From Hespellia sp. (lineage in GTDB: Bacteria; Bacillota; Clostridia; Lachnospirales; Lachnospiraceae): a DNA stretch of 36,491 bases. The notes beneath the pieces are model-generated. The model did not search any database and was not told the origin of the DNA. It saw only the letters and a program-made list of their open reading frames with translations. The DNA is taken from NCBI GenBank assembly GCA_028694105.1, contig JAQUUC010000037.1, positions 1 to 36,491 of the forward strand, in the 5' to 3' direction. Positions 1-7,524 of this stretch are shown here, piece after piece. How positions within the stretch are numbered: position 1 is the first letter of the stretch; each line of letters begins with the position of its first letter. A program made the position numbers and the translations under genes.

Positions 1-1
1 G

Positions 2-178
2 ACCAGCTCGCTCCAGCGGGATATCGCAGCGGGGCGCAGGGCGGAGCTTGAGACATTTCCGGGCTATCTGGTAAAAGAGGCGAAGCGTCTTGGTGTTTTG
101 GTGCCGGTATCAGAGCGGATGTATGAGGAAATGAAAAATAGTGCCAGTGACTGCGCGGGAAGCAGTGCGAAGAAGTAG
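2..178 (+). CDS. panE: 2-dehydropantoate 2-reductase (ketopantoate reductase), C-terminal fragment
   Basis: Only the last 58 codons are inside the window; the gene starts upstream of base 1. The readable part begins with TSSLQRDIAAGRRAELE and continues to GYLVKEAKRLGVLVPVSE. This matches the end of the ApbA/PanE C-terminal domain, where the helix 'S-S-(M)-x-Q-D-(I/L)-x-x-G-R-x-T-E-(I/L)' is followed by a segment ending in 'G-(I/V)-x-x-P-(V/T)'. The family reduces ketopantoate to pantoate with NADPH in coenzyme A synthesis. The tail after residue 46 (KNSASDCAGSSAKK) is low-complexity and unlike the conserved core. The gene ends 65 nt before the next start with no terminator, so it may be cotranscribed with what follows. 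The call rests on one conserved stretch. Confidence 0.72.
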   Translation, partial: TSSLQRDIAAGRRAELETFPGYLVKEAKRLGVLVPVSERMYEEMKNSASDCAGSSAKK

Positions 179-243
179 CGCGGAAAAGGATTGTCAGCAC
201 CTATTTGAAGTGCTATACTTTTAGACAGAAATGGAGTAACAAA

Positions 244-1317
244 ATGAAGACAATCATAGAGAAAATAGACCGTGACAATATAGAGCAGAGCGTGATAAAT
301 CAGGCTGGAGAGATTCTCAAAAGTGGAGGGCTCGTTGCATTTCCGACAGAGACGGTGTACGGTCTGGGCGCAGATGCACTCAATGAGTCGGCGGCAGAGA
401 AGACCTATGCGGCGAAGGGCAGACCATCGGATAATCCTTTGATCGTCCACATTGCGAGGAAGGAAGATCTGAGCCGTATTGCTGCAGAGATTCCAGAAGG
501 CACATGGAAGCTGGCAGATGCGTTCTGGCCGGGACCGCTGACGATGATTTTTCAGAAGAGTGATCAGGTTCCTTATGGAACGACGGGAGGACTTGAGACC
601 GTTGCGGTCCGGATGCCGAGTGATGAGATTGCGAAGGAGCTGATTCTGGCAGGCGGCGGATATGTGTCAGCACCAAGTGCCAACACATCCGGGAGACCGA
701 GTCCGACAACAGCAGCGCACGTTGCGCAGGACTTAGAGGGCAAAATTGAGATGATTCTTGACGGCGGAAGTGCATCGATCGGTGTGGAATCGACCATACT
801 TGATATGACAGTGATCCCGCCGATGATCTTAAGACCGGGGGCGGTGACGCAGGAGATGATGGAGGCAGTCATCGGCAGCGTGGATGTGGACCACACGATT
901 CTCAATGCGAACAGTACACAGGCACCGAAAGCACCGGGAATGAAGTACCGTCATTATGCGCCGAAGGCACAGCTGTCTATTGTGGACGGGGAGCTGGCAG
1001 ATGTATATGAGACCATCCGGACACTGACAGAAGAGGCAATGTCGGAAGGAAAACGAGTCGGAATTATTGCGACAAAAGAAAGCATTTCCGAATATCCAAA
1101 TGGAATAATAAAAAATATCGGTTCAAGAGAAAAGCGCGGGGATGTCGCAAAACATCTGTATCAGATTCTGCGGGAATTTGATGAGACGCAGGTGGACGTC
1201 ATCTTCAGTGAACCGTTTACACATGCAGGAATTGGCAGTGCGGTCAACAACAGACTGGAGAAAGCGGCTGGACACCACCACATTTTAGCAGGCCAGAGGA
1301 AGCGTCCGCTTGCCTGA
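244..1317 (+). CDS. ywlC: L-threonylcarbamoyladenylate synthase, two-domain Sua5 type
   Basis: Makes threonylcarbamoyl-AMP from threonine, bicarbonate and ATP, the first step of t6A37 modification of ANN-decoding tRNAs, in the cytosol. The YrdC-like catalytic domain covers roughly residues 10-200. It has the FPTETVYGLG segment, the K-x-R site (K58, R60) in AAKGRPSDNPL and the S-x-N site (S145, N147) in SAPSANTSGRPSPT. A linker containing APGMKYRHYAPKAQL leads into a C-terminal Sua5 domain, so this is the long form (357 aa, like YwlC/Sua5) and not the short TsaC. The ATG at 244 was chosen over an in-frame upstream start at 205 because GGAG at 233-236 sits 7 nt before it. It is followed by upp after 42 nt with no terminator, so the two are likely cotranscribed. 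Confidence 0.95.
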   Translation: MKTIIEKIDRDNIEQSVINQAGEILKSGGLVAFPTETVYGLGADALNESAAEKTYAAKGRPSDNPLIVHIARKEDLSRIAAEIPEGTWKLADAFWPGPLTMIFQKSDQVPYGTTGGLETVAVRMPSDEIAKELILAGGGYVSAPSANTSGRPSPTTAAHVAQDLEGKIEMILDGGSASIGVESTILDMTVIPPMILRPGAVTQEMMEAVIGSVDVDHTILNANSTQAPKAPGMKYRHYAPKAQLSIVDGELADVYETIRTLTEEAMSEGKRVGIIATKESISEYPNGIIKNIGSREKRGDVAKHLYQILREFDETQVDVIFSEPFTHAGIGSAVNNRLEKAAGHHHILAGQRKRPLA

Positions 1318-1359
1318 TTTTCACAGAAAACCAAAAAAGAAACGATAAGGAGGAAGAAG

Positions 1360-1989
1360 ATGGGAGAAGTACATGTTATGGATCATCCGCTGATCCAGCA
1401 CAAAATCAACTACATTCGCAGACAGGAGGTTGGATCAAAAGAATTTCGTCAGGTCGTCAGTGAGATTGCCGCGCTGATGTGTTTTGAAGCGACCAGAGAC
1501 CTGAAGATGCAGGATGTTCAGATTACAACTCCGATTTGTGAGATGACAGGAAAAGAACTGGCAGGAAAGAAGCTTGCCATTGTTCCGATTCTTCGTGCAG
1601 GACTTGGTATGGTTGATGGAATGCTGCAGATGATTCCGGCAGCGAAGGTTGGACATATCGGCATGTACCGAAATGAAGAGACTTTAAAACCGGTAGAATA
1701 TTTCTGTAAGCTTCCGGCGGACTGTGAGGAGCGGGAAGTGTTTATCGTAGACCCGATGCTCGCGACAGGCGGATCGCTGGATGCTGCGGTGGAACTGTTA
1801 AAAGAAAAAGGTGTAAAGCACATGAGAGCAATCTGTATCATCGGAGCGCCGGAAGGTGTCAAAGCATTTACCGAGGCACATCCGGATGTGGACCTTTACC
1901 TTGGCCAGTTAGATGATCATTTGAATGAGAACGGCTATATTGTACCGGGTCTTGGCGATGCCGGGGATCGTATTTTCGGAACCAAATAA
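1360..1989 (+). CDS. upp: Uracil phosphoribosyltransferase
   Basis: Pyrimidine salvage enzyme that converts uracil and PRPP to UMP and diphosphate. At 209 aa it has the normal family length. The PRPP-binding loop DPMLATGGS is at residues 131-139, the PILRAGLGM segment is near 77-84, and the uracil-recognising C-terminus [17 protein letters not shown] closes the protein. An AAGGAGG ribosome site lies just upstream of the ATG. It follows the Sua5 gene and precedes the dCMP deaminase gene (107-nt gap with no convincing terminator), which makes a small nucleotide and tRNA-modification cluster. Related Firmicutes also have a ywlC-upp neighbourhood, although rpiB and glyA, often found there, are absent here. 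Confidence 0.97.
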   Translation: MGEVHVMDHPLIQHKINYIRRQEVGSKEFRQVVSEIAALMCFEATRDLKMQDVQITTPICEMTGKELAGKKLAIVPILRAGLGMVDGMLQMIPAAKVGHIGMYRNEETLKPVEYFCKLPADCEEREVFIVDPMLATGGSLDAAVELLKEKGVKHMRAICIIGAPEGVKAFTEAHPDVDLYLGQLDDHLNENGYIVPGLGDAGDRIFGTK

Positions 1990-2096
1990 GACAATGTCAT
2001 ATCGTATTTACGTGAGATAAAATATCAGATGTGAGATGACTTCCACCCTCTATAGGCGGTGAGTAACAATTGAAGAACGAGATTGGAGGAAACGAA

Positions 2097-2585
2097 ATGT
2101 CGGACAAAAGAAAGGATTATATTTCTTGGGATGAGTATTTTATGGGGGTTGCAATGCTGAGCGGCATGCGCTCGAAGGACCCGAACACACAAGTGGGATG
2201 CTGTATTGTCAGCCCGGAGAACAAGATTTTATCCATGGGCTATAACGGATTACCGCGCGGCTGTTCCGATGATGAATTTCCGTGGGCGCGTGAGGGTGAA
2301 GATCCATTGGAGACAAAATATATCTACACGGTCCACAGTGAGCTGAATGCAATCCTGAATTACAGTGGCGGCAGCCTTGCGGGAAGCAAGCTTTACGTAT
2401 CGCTCTTCCCCTGCAATGAATGCTGTAAAGCCATTATCCAGAGTGGGATTGCAGAGGTAATCTATGACAGTGACAAATATGCGGACTCTGCAGCGACCAT
2501 GGCTTCGAAGAAGATGATGGAGGCTGCCGGTGTGCGGTATTATCAGTATCACCGGACGGAGCGGGAGATTAAGATTCGATTGTAA
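2097..2585 (+). CDS. comEB: dCMP deaminase (ComE operon protein 2 family)
   Basis: Zinc-dependent deaminase expected to convert dCMP to dUMP, feeding dTTP synthesis. The zinc and proton-transfer motif H-S-E (H80, E82, in VHSELNAIL) and the second zinc motif P-C-x-x-C (C106, C109, in PCNECCKAI) are both intact, and the N-terminal SWDEYFMGVAML is typical of the family. The start is the ATG at 2097 because TTGGAGGA at 2083-2090 is 6 nt upstream; an in-frame TTG at 2070 has no ribosome site. Predicted length is 162 aa. A strong terminator follows 10 nt after the stop, so this is the last gene of its transcription unit. The name ComEB comes from Bacillus gene position; a competence role is not implied here. 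Confidence 0.93.
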   Translation: MSDKRKDYISWDEYFMGVAMLSGMRSKDPNTQVGCCIVSPENKILSMGYNGLPRGCSDDEFPWAREGEDPLETKYIYTVHSELNAILNYSGGSLAGSKLYVSLFPCNECCKAIIQSGIAEVIYDSDKYADSAATMASKKMMEAAGVRYYQYHRTEREIKIRL

Positions 2586-2595
2586 CATAAGAGGG

Positions 2596-2624
2596 ACAGC
2601 TGCTACGTTGGCAGCTGTTTTTTT
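2596..2624 (+). terminator. Rho-independent terminator after dCMP deaminase
   Basis: A perfect 8-bp stem, ACAGCTGC (2596-2603) with GCAGCTGT (2611-2618), has a 7-nt loop and runs into seven T residues (2618-2624). It closes the ywlC-upp-comEB unit. Confidence 0.92.
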
Positions 2625-2645
2625 GGCCGTGGCAGATAAAATGTA

Positions 2646-2673
2646 ATAGAAGGTACCGGGGCTACATATAATA
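2646..2673 (+). promoter_or_regulatory. Candidate sigma-E-type (mother-cell) promoter for bofA
   Basis: ATA at 2646-2648 is separated by 16 nt from CATATAAT at 2665-2672. The Bacillus sigma-E consensus is ATA, 16-18 nt, CATACAnT, so 7 of the 8 specified or free -10 positions agree. The same bases contain TATAAT (2667-2672), which could serve sigma-A, but the matching -35 hexamer (TAATAG) is poor. bofA is known to be sigma-E dependent in B. subtilis. The match is read by eye. Confidence 0.5.
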
Positions 2674-2703
2674 CAACAAATTAGTTAAATAAAAAGTGAA
2701 GAT

Positions 2704-2913
2704 ATGAAAAATAAAATCATCAACATCACCGTCAATTTTATCGTGCGTGCAATCTTTGGTCTCGGCCTGATTTTCTTCATCAATGAATTCCTCTCCACCC
2801 GTGGATTTGAGACGATGGTGGGCTTAAATGTAATCTCTCTTTTGACAAGTGGAATCCTTGGTATTCCCGGGGTCTGCCTGCTTTATGGCATTGCAGTATT
2901 TCAAATTTTGTGA
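2704..2913 (+). CDS. bofA: BofA-family pro-sigma-K processing inhibitor-like membrane protein
   Basis: A 69-aa protein with two hydrophobic segments (about residues 8-27 and 40-66). Its C-terminal half carries the family signature, V-G-L-N followed by L-L-T-S-G-I-L-G-I-P-G-V, close to the BofA motif 'GLNPLTxLTVGxLGIPGV'. In Bacillus, BofA and SpoIVFA hold the protease SpoIVFB inactive in the outer forespore membrane until sigma-K is to be matured. Many Clostridia keep a BofA-like protein even where the SpoIVFB switch differs, so the exact role here is uncertain. It is somewhat shorter than B. subtilis BofA. The ribosome site is weak (AAGTGAAGAT before the ATG). It is monocistronic between a terminator and the Tad promoter. 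Confidence 0.82.
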   Translation: MKNKIINITVNFIVRAIFGLGLIFFINEFLSTRGFETMVGLNVISLLTSGILGIPGVCLLYGIAVFQIL

Positions 2914-2949
2914 GTTTTTCACAAAAAACGTCTATTTTAATTTTAGGGA

Positions 2950-2978
2950 TGGACAAGTCAGAGTGTTGTGTCTATAAT
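2950..2978 (+). promoter_or_regulatory. Sigma-A promoter of the Tad pilus operon
   Basis: TGGACA (2950-2955), a 17-nt spacer, then a perfect TATAAT (2973-2978). Transcription would start near 2985, leaving a leader of about 190 nt before the first Tad gene. The leader contains a small hairpin, GCTGC (3046-3050) with GCAGC (3058-3062). Confidence 0.8.
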
Positions 2979-3176
2979 ACGATTTATCAGTTCACCGTTT
3001 CTAGGATGACTGAAACATATATTCTATAGTTCTATTTTATAATCCGCTGCAGAATTCGCAGCAATGATTCAAAGTAAGATGGTTAGAAAAAGAAGAACAA
3101 AACAGAATGAATCGTGCTATTTCGGAAGAAGGTTCCGGTCTGTTTTGTGTATAAAAAACAAAAGAGGAGTGATTAT

Positions 3177-4085
3177 GTGCGTCACAAAAATTTAGTGATT
3201 TATGACAGTGAGCAGGCGTACGCCAGAAATCTGACAGAGCGTCTGGTTCAGAAAAAGGAAGTTGCCTTTCAGGTGCGGATGTTCCGGGAGGAAGACGGTA
3301 TTGAGAAATTTGCGAAAGAACAGCCGATTGACTGGCTGCTGGTGAGTGAGGACTGTGCATGCAGACGGGAGGTCGGTGCCGGAAAGGTATTTGTCCTGAC
3401 AAAAGCTGGTCATCCGGTAAAAAAGGGTGAAATCGCAATCGATAAATATCAGTCCGTCGATGCTATTTTAAGCCAGATGCTGGAAGTCTGCTTAAAGGAG
3501 GGAGATGTGGATATCTCAATGCTGAGAAAGACTGGATGTGGAAATATCATCGGAGTGTATTCACCAATCCACCGCATCGGCAAGACAAAATTTGCGCTGG
3601 AACTCGGCAGGGCGGAGGCAAAGAAGGCATCGACTCTGTACCTGAATCTGGAGGATTATGCCGGAAAGCATTCCTATCTTGGCGAGCAGAAAAATCAGAC
3701 GATGGAAGATCTGCTGTATTATGCACGGCAGGAGAATAATAATCTCGGTCTTCGTCTCAGCGCTATGGCAGGGCAGTACGGGGAACTGGATTATGTGTGC
3801 CCGATGCCGGTCGCATGGGATATCCGCGCAGTAGCGGCAAAGGAGTGGCTGGAGCTTTTTGAACAGATTTTAGAGAAAAGCATTTATGAGACATTGATTC
3901 TGGATATTGGAGACAGTGTGCAGGGCTTATACGAGATTCTGAGACGGTGCGATGTGATTTACACTCTGTACACGAGGGAGCGTATCGGGCAGGAGAAATT
4001 AAAACAGTACGAAGAGAATCTTCTGCGACTGGGCTACGAGGACATTCTCGAGCATACGGTCAAGCAGGCGGCGCAGCGCCGATAG
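3177..4085 (+). CDS. tadZ: TadZ/CpaE-like pilus localisation protein with divergent P-loop domain
   Basis: First gene of the Tad operon, 302 aa. The N-terminal region (about 1-110, starting VRHKNLVIYDSEQAYA) looks like an atypical receiver domain. From about residue 120 a MinD/ParA-like fold follows, with GVYSPIHRIGKTKFALELG (P-loop lysine and threonine at 136-137) and a later TLILDIGD strand. TadZ/CpaE proteins place the pilus machine at a cell site. The start is the GTG at 3177, 7 nt after AGAGGAG (3164-3169); a GTG at 3114 lacks a ribosome site. The P-loop lacks the 'signature' lysine of the deviant Walker A motif, as in TadZ proteins that do not rely on ATP hydrolysis. The next gene's ribosome site overlaps this stop codon, suggesting coupled translation. 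Confidence 0.8.
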   Translation: MRHKNLVIYDSEQAYARNLTERLVQKKEVAFQVRMFREEDGIEKFAKEQPIDWLLVSEDCACRREVGAGKVFVLTKAGHPVKKGEIAIDKYQSVDAILSQMLEVCLKEGDVDISMLRKTGCGNIIGVYSPIHRIGKTKFALELGRAEAKKASTLYLNLEDYAGKHSYLGEQKNQTMEDLLYYARQENNNLGLRLSAMAGQYGELDYVCPMPVAWDIRAVAAKEWLELFEQILEKSIYETLILDIGDSVQGLYEILRRCDVIYTLYTRERIGQEKLKQYEENLLRLGYEDILEHTVKQAAQRR

Positions 4086-4096
4086 GAGGAAATGAG

Positions 4097-5296
4097 ATGA
4101 AGATAGAAGAGATGCACCGGCGGATTCTGACGGAAATGGACCTGTCGCGCGAGATTGAGGATGAAGAGCTGATGGAGGTCATTCACCGGGTGATTGAGGA
4201 GGCGAGCGAAGAACAGTATCTGCCCTTACAAGAGCGGATCAGCTGCGGGAAGGAGCTGTTCAATGCACTCCGAAAGCTGGATATTTTGCAGGAGCTTTTG
4301 GAGGACGAGGAGATCACGGAAATTATGATCAACGGGACCCGTAATATCTTTCTGGAGAAGGATGGACAGATTCAGGAATCGGACAAGCATTTTGTCTCGG
4401 AAGCGAAGCTGGAGGATGTGATTCAGCAGATTGTCTCGGACTGCAACCGGTTTGTGAATGAATCCTCACCGATTGTAGATGCAAGGCTTCCGGATGGTTC
4501 GCGCGTAAATGTCGTGTTAAAGCCGGTTGCATTAAACGGCCCGATTGTCACGATCCGAAAATTCCCCAAGGAATTTATCACAATGGACAAGCTGCTGGAA
4601 TGGCATTCTATCAGCGGGGAGGCGGCACATTTTCTGGAAATGCTCGTCTGTACAAAGTACAATATTTTTATCAGTGGCGGAACCGGATCCGGTAAGACCA
4701 CATTCCTAAATGCATTATCGCATTACATTCCAAAGACGGAACGGATTATCACAATCGAGGATAACGCAGAGCTGCAGCTGACAGGTGTTGCAAATCTCGT
4801 GCGGCTTGAGGCCAAGAATGCAAATGTAGAGGGCGAGGGCGCGGTGTCGATTCAGCAGCTCATTAAGTCCGCATTACGTATGCGTCCGGATCGAATCATT
4901 GTCGGTGAGGTGCGGTCGGAGGAGGCAATCGATATGCTTCAGGCAATGAACACCGGACATGACGGCTCGTTATCCACCGGACATGCGAATAGTCCGAAGG
5001 ATATGCTGGCACGTCTTGAGACGATGGTTCTGATGGGGGCAGCGATTCCGCTTCCGGCGATTGACCGCCAGATTGCCTCTGCGATTGACGTTATCGTACA
5101 TTTGGGAAGGCTGCGTGACCGCAGCAGAAGAGTACTTCAGATTACGGAGGTGCTGGATGTGGTAAACGGAGAAATCCGATTGCAGCCACTCTATGAGTTT
5201 GAAGAGAAAGGAATGAAAAATGGGAAAATATTGGGAGAGCTTGTTAAAAAAAATGAACTTTCGTCGGAAGCAAAGCGGCTGGCGGCAGGATATTGA
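4097..5296 (+). CDS. cpaF: Tad pilus assembly ATPase CpaF/TadA
   Basis: Hexameric traffic ATPase that powers Tad pilus assembly at the inner face of the membrane. The 399-aa protein has the family order: an acidic helical N-terminal part (1-80), the ILQELLEDEEITEIMING segment, Walker A GGTGSGKTT (194-202), and the Walker B and Glu region RMRPDRIIVGEVRSEEA followed by NTGHDGSLSTGHANS with the conserved histidines. The ATG at 4097 is set by TAGGAGGA (4083-4090), which overlaps the upstream stop; longer in-frame versions from 3947 would overlap the previous gene and have no ribosome site. The 3' end overlaps the next gene by 77 nt. This is the most certain member of the locus. Confidence 0.96.
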   Translation: MKIEEMHRRILTEMDLSREIEDEELMEVIHRVIEEASEEQYLPLQERISCGKELFNALRKLDILQELLEDEEITEIMINGTRNIFLEKDGQIQESDKHFVSEAKLEDVIQQIVSDCNRFVNESSPIVDARLPDGSRVNVVLKPVALNGPIVTIRKFPKEFITMDKLLEWHSISGEAAHFLEMLVCTKYNIFISGGTGSGKTTFLNALSHYIPKTERIITIEDNAELQLTGVANLVRLEAKNANVEGEGAVSIQQLIKSALRMRPDRIIVGEVRSEEAIDMLQAMNTGHDGSLSTGHANSPKDMLARLETMVLMGAAIPLPAIDRQIASAIDVIVHLGRLRDRSRRVLQITEVLDVVNGEIRLQPLYEFEEKGMKNGKILGELVKKNELSSEAKRLAAGY

Positions 5297-6008
5297 GCGA
5301 AAGGAAATCGGGCTGGCCACTGGCAGCGGAGTGATTTTCATCTGTGTGCTTGCCTATCTGTTCTACAGCCGCTGGTGGATGATTCCGGTGCTCTCGCCGA
5401 TTCTCATTGCCTATCTCTTTCTGTGGGAGCGGGAAACGGAAAAAAAGAAGGAGCGGTTATTCTGTCTGCAGTTCAAGGATGCGATGCAGATGCTGGCATC
5501 CGCGCTGGCCGCCGGATATTCGGTGGAAAATTCCATTCGCGCGGCCGAGAAGGATTTGCAGAAGTTCTACAAAGAAACGGCGAGAATCCGCAAAGAATTT
5601 GCGAGCATGAGTCATCAGCTCAACATGAATTTCTCGGCGGAGCGGGTGCTTAAGGACTTTGCGGCAAGAGTACATCAGGAGGATGTAGACAACTTTGTGA
5701 CTGTATTTTCCATCGCAAAGAAATCCGGCGGTGACAGTATATCTATCATTCGAAATACCATCCGGATGATCTGTGACAAAATCGAAGTACGGCAGGAAAT
5801 CAGTGTGCTGACCGCGGCAAAGCGGTATGAATTTCGGGTTATGACGATGATCCCGCTTGGCATTCTGCTTTACATGCGGTTTAGCTTTCCTGAATTCCTG
5901 AGTATTCTCTATGGAAATGCGGTGGGAGCCTTTGTCATGACAATCTGTCTTGCTATCTACGGTGCGGCTTATCTGCTGGGAAAGAAGGTGACCGAAATTG
6001 AAGTTTAA
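5220..6008 (+). CDS. tadB: Tad pilus inner-membrane platform protein TadB (type II secretion F domain)
   Basis: Integral membrane platform protein that pairs with TadC and couples the CpaF ATPase to pilin extraction. The 262-aa protein has two N-terminal membrane helices (about 32-50 and 53-68) and a cytoplasmic T2SSF domain with FKDAMQMLASALAAGYSVENS, the usual start of this fold. Two C-terminal helices (about 209-227 and 235-255) follow. The start lies 77 nt inside cpaF; AAAGGA at 5207-5212 gives a 7-nt spacer, so the overlap appears genuine. A shorter start at 5253 is possible but has a weaker site. Its own end overlaps the next gene by 11 nt. Confidence 0.9.
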   Translation: MGKYWESLLKKMNFRRKQSGWRQDIERKEIGLATGSGVIFICVLAYLFYSRWWMIPVLSPILIAYLFLWERETEKKKERLFCLQFKDAMQMLASALAAGYSVENSIRAAEKDLQKFYKETARIRKEFASMSHQLNMNFSAERVLKDFAARVHQEDVDNFVTVFSIAKKSGGDSISIIRNTIRMICDKIEVRQEISVLTAAKRYEFRVMTMIPLGILLYMRFSFPEFLSILYGNAVGAFVMTICLAIYGAAYLLGKKVTEIEV

Positions 6009-7248
6009 GAGCTGGTGTCAAACGGAGGCTGGAAAGAACTGTCTTCTGGTTCTGGCAGGAACACTGGTATTGGCCGTATTGTTATTTGTGCTGGACACAA
6101 GCCAGACACTGCCATCGAATCAGGAGGGGAGCCGCATCCTGTACCGCAATGATTACGGTGAGGGGGATACTCAGGAGGAGCTGATTGCACAGGTGGAAGG
6201 GAGTAAAGACAAGGAAGCGCTGACCGTCACCATCGGTGAGCTGGAATATGGCGCGGATGAGGTGGAAGAAATACTGACCGGGGCGGGAAAGAAACTGGAC
6301 ACCATTATCCTGGGTGAAAATGAAAGTCTGGATCAGGTCAGAAGCAGTCTGAATCTGGTGACAAAAGTTCCGGAGACATCGATTGAAGTAGCATGGGAAA
6401 TCAGTGATTACAATATTATGGATGCAGCCGGGGAGATTCACCGTGAAAATCTGGATGCCGGGGGAACGATGCTGACGCTGACTGCCGTGCTCTCGTATAA
6501 CCAGACCCACGTAGTGCAGGAGATTCCGGTCTGTGTATATCCGCCACTGTTATCTGACCGCGAAGCGGTGAAACAATCCATTGAACATGCAGTAAGCCAG
6601 TCGGAGGAAGCGTCAAAAAGTGAAAAGGAGGTCGTTCTTCCGGATGAGGCAGGTGGAAATAAAATCATCTGGAGCAGACCGAAGCAGCAGAGATCTCTGG
6701 TAATTCTGGTTCTGGGAGGCGTGATGGCAGGTCTTACGGTTCTGGCACAGCAGGAAAAAAGAAAGCAGAAGGAAAAGAAGAAAAACCGGCAGATGCTGCT
6801 CGATTATCCAGAGATTGTCAATCAGTACACGGTGCTTTTATCTGCCGGTCTGACCGCCAAAAATGCGTGGCTGCGAATGGTGGAGGAGTACGAGAAAAAG
6901 AAAAGTGAGGAAAATGTGCGGTTTGCGTATGAGGAGATGGTCTACACTGCGCATGAGATGCAGAGCGGGCAGGCAGAGGCAGAGTGTTATGAACGCTTCG
7001 GTCAGCGGTGCGGACTTCAGGAATATCTGAAGTTTGGGGCGATGCTGTCACAGAATTTAAAGAAAGGCTCAAAGGGGCTGGCGGACATTCTAAAACAGGA
7101 AGCAAAAAATGCATTTGAAGAGCGAAAGCTCCGGGCAAAGAAGCTGGGCGAGGAGGCGGGGACAAAGCTGCTGCTGCCAATGGTATTGATGCTGCTGGTT
7201 GTGTTTATTATCATCATTGTACCGGCATTCTTATCGATTCAGCTTTGA
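5998..7248 (+). CDS. tadC: TadC-like platform protein with an extra N-terminal extracytoplasmic domain
   Basis: 416 aa, clearly longer than an ordinary TadC. A membrane helix at 14-32 is followed by about 200 residues with no hydrophobic helix (33-231, acidic, beta-rich), predicted outside the cell. A second helix (about 232-250) and a basic stretch come next, then a T2SSF-like cytoplasmic part that begins LLDYPEIVNQYTVLLSAGL, and a very hydrophobic C-terminal helix (about 393-412). The start is a TTG at 5998 overlapping tadB, with AAGGTGA just upstream; TTG is rare but no better start exists before the first helix. In TadC the T2SSF part partners TadB. The outer domain is not one I recognise and may contact the pilus or wall. 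Confidence 0.82.
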   Translation: MKFKSWCQTEAGKNCLLVLAGTLVLAVLLFVLDTSQTLPSNQEGSRILYRNDYGEGDTQEELIAQVEGSKDKEALTVTIGELEYGADEVEEILTGAGKKLDTIILGENESLDQVRSSLNLVTKVPETSIEVAWEISDYNIMDAAGEIHRENLDAGGTMLTLTAVLSYNQTHVVQEIPVCVYPPLLSDREAVKQSIEHAVSQSEEASKSEKEVVLPDEAGGNKIIWSRPKQQRSLVILVLGGVMAGLTVLAQQEKRKQKEKKKNRQMLLDYPEIVNQYTVLLSAGLTAKNAWLRMVEEYEKKKSEENVRFAYEEMVYTAHEMQSGQAEAECYERFGQRCGLQEYLKFGAMLSQNLKKGSKGLADILKQEAKNAFEERKLRAKKLGEEAGTKLLLPMVLMLLVVFIIIIVPAFLSIQL

Positions 7249-7289
7249 CCGGCAGGCGTGAACCGAAATGTGGAAAGGAGGTGAGGAGA

Positions 7290-7505
7290 ATGCTGAAGAA
7301 ATTTTACCGGATGAAAGAAAAGTGGATTTGCAAAATGAATCAAAGTATAAGCGCATTAGCACATGATACCCGTGGAATTGGAGTTGTCGAAATTATCTTA
7401 ATACTGGTGGTCTTGATTGCACTTGTGGTCATCTTCAAATCCCAGCTGACGGCTCTTGTCAATTCTATTTTTGAAAAAATCACAAGTGAAAGTTCTGGAA
7501 TTTAG
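7290..7505 (+). CDS. flp: Flp1-like type IVb major prepilin
   Basis: A 71-aa prepilin. The leader is hydrophilic and basic (residues 1-29), ending TRG. Cleavage after G29 would leave a mature protein of 42 aa beginning IGVVEIILILVVLIALVVIF, with the glutamate of the type IV pilin motif at mature position 5 (E34). This resembles the Firmicutes Flp1-like family more than the proteobacterial Flp with its G-x-x-x-x-E-Y motif. An excellent ribosome site, AAAGGAGGTGA (7274-7284), is the strongest in the operon and fits a major subunit. Its processing enzyme is encoded at 9757-10215. The ATG at 7290 is preferred to the in-frame start at 7245. Confidence 0.88.
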   Translation: MLKKFYRMKEKWICKMNQSISALAHDTRGIGVVEIILILVVLIALVVIFKSQLTALVNSIFEKITSESSGI

Positions 7506-7524
7506 AGGAAGGAGAAATACGAAC

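Noticed and set aside
1990-2096. Short complementary pieces (GTCAT and ATGAC) between upp and the dCMP deaminase gene as a riboswitch or terminator.
   Set aside because: The stem is too short and there is no T tail or known motif.
3037-3062. A second TATAAT (3038-3043) in the Tad leader.
   Set aside because: There is no -35-like hexamer at the proper distance, while the promoter at 2950-2978 is close to consensus.
3064-3195. A 43-codon frame in the Tad operon leader beginning ATG at 3064.
   Set aside because: No ribosome site, basic low-complexity content, and its end overlaps the TadZ start. It is probably chance.
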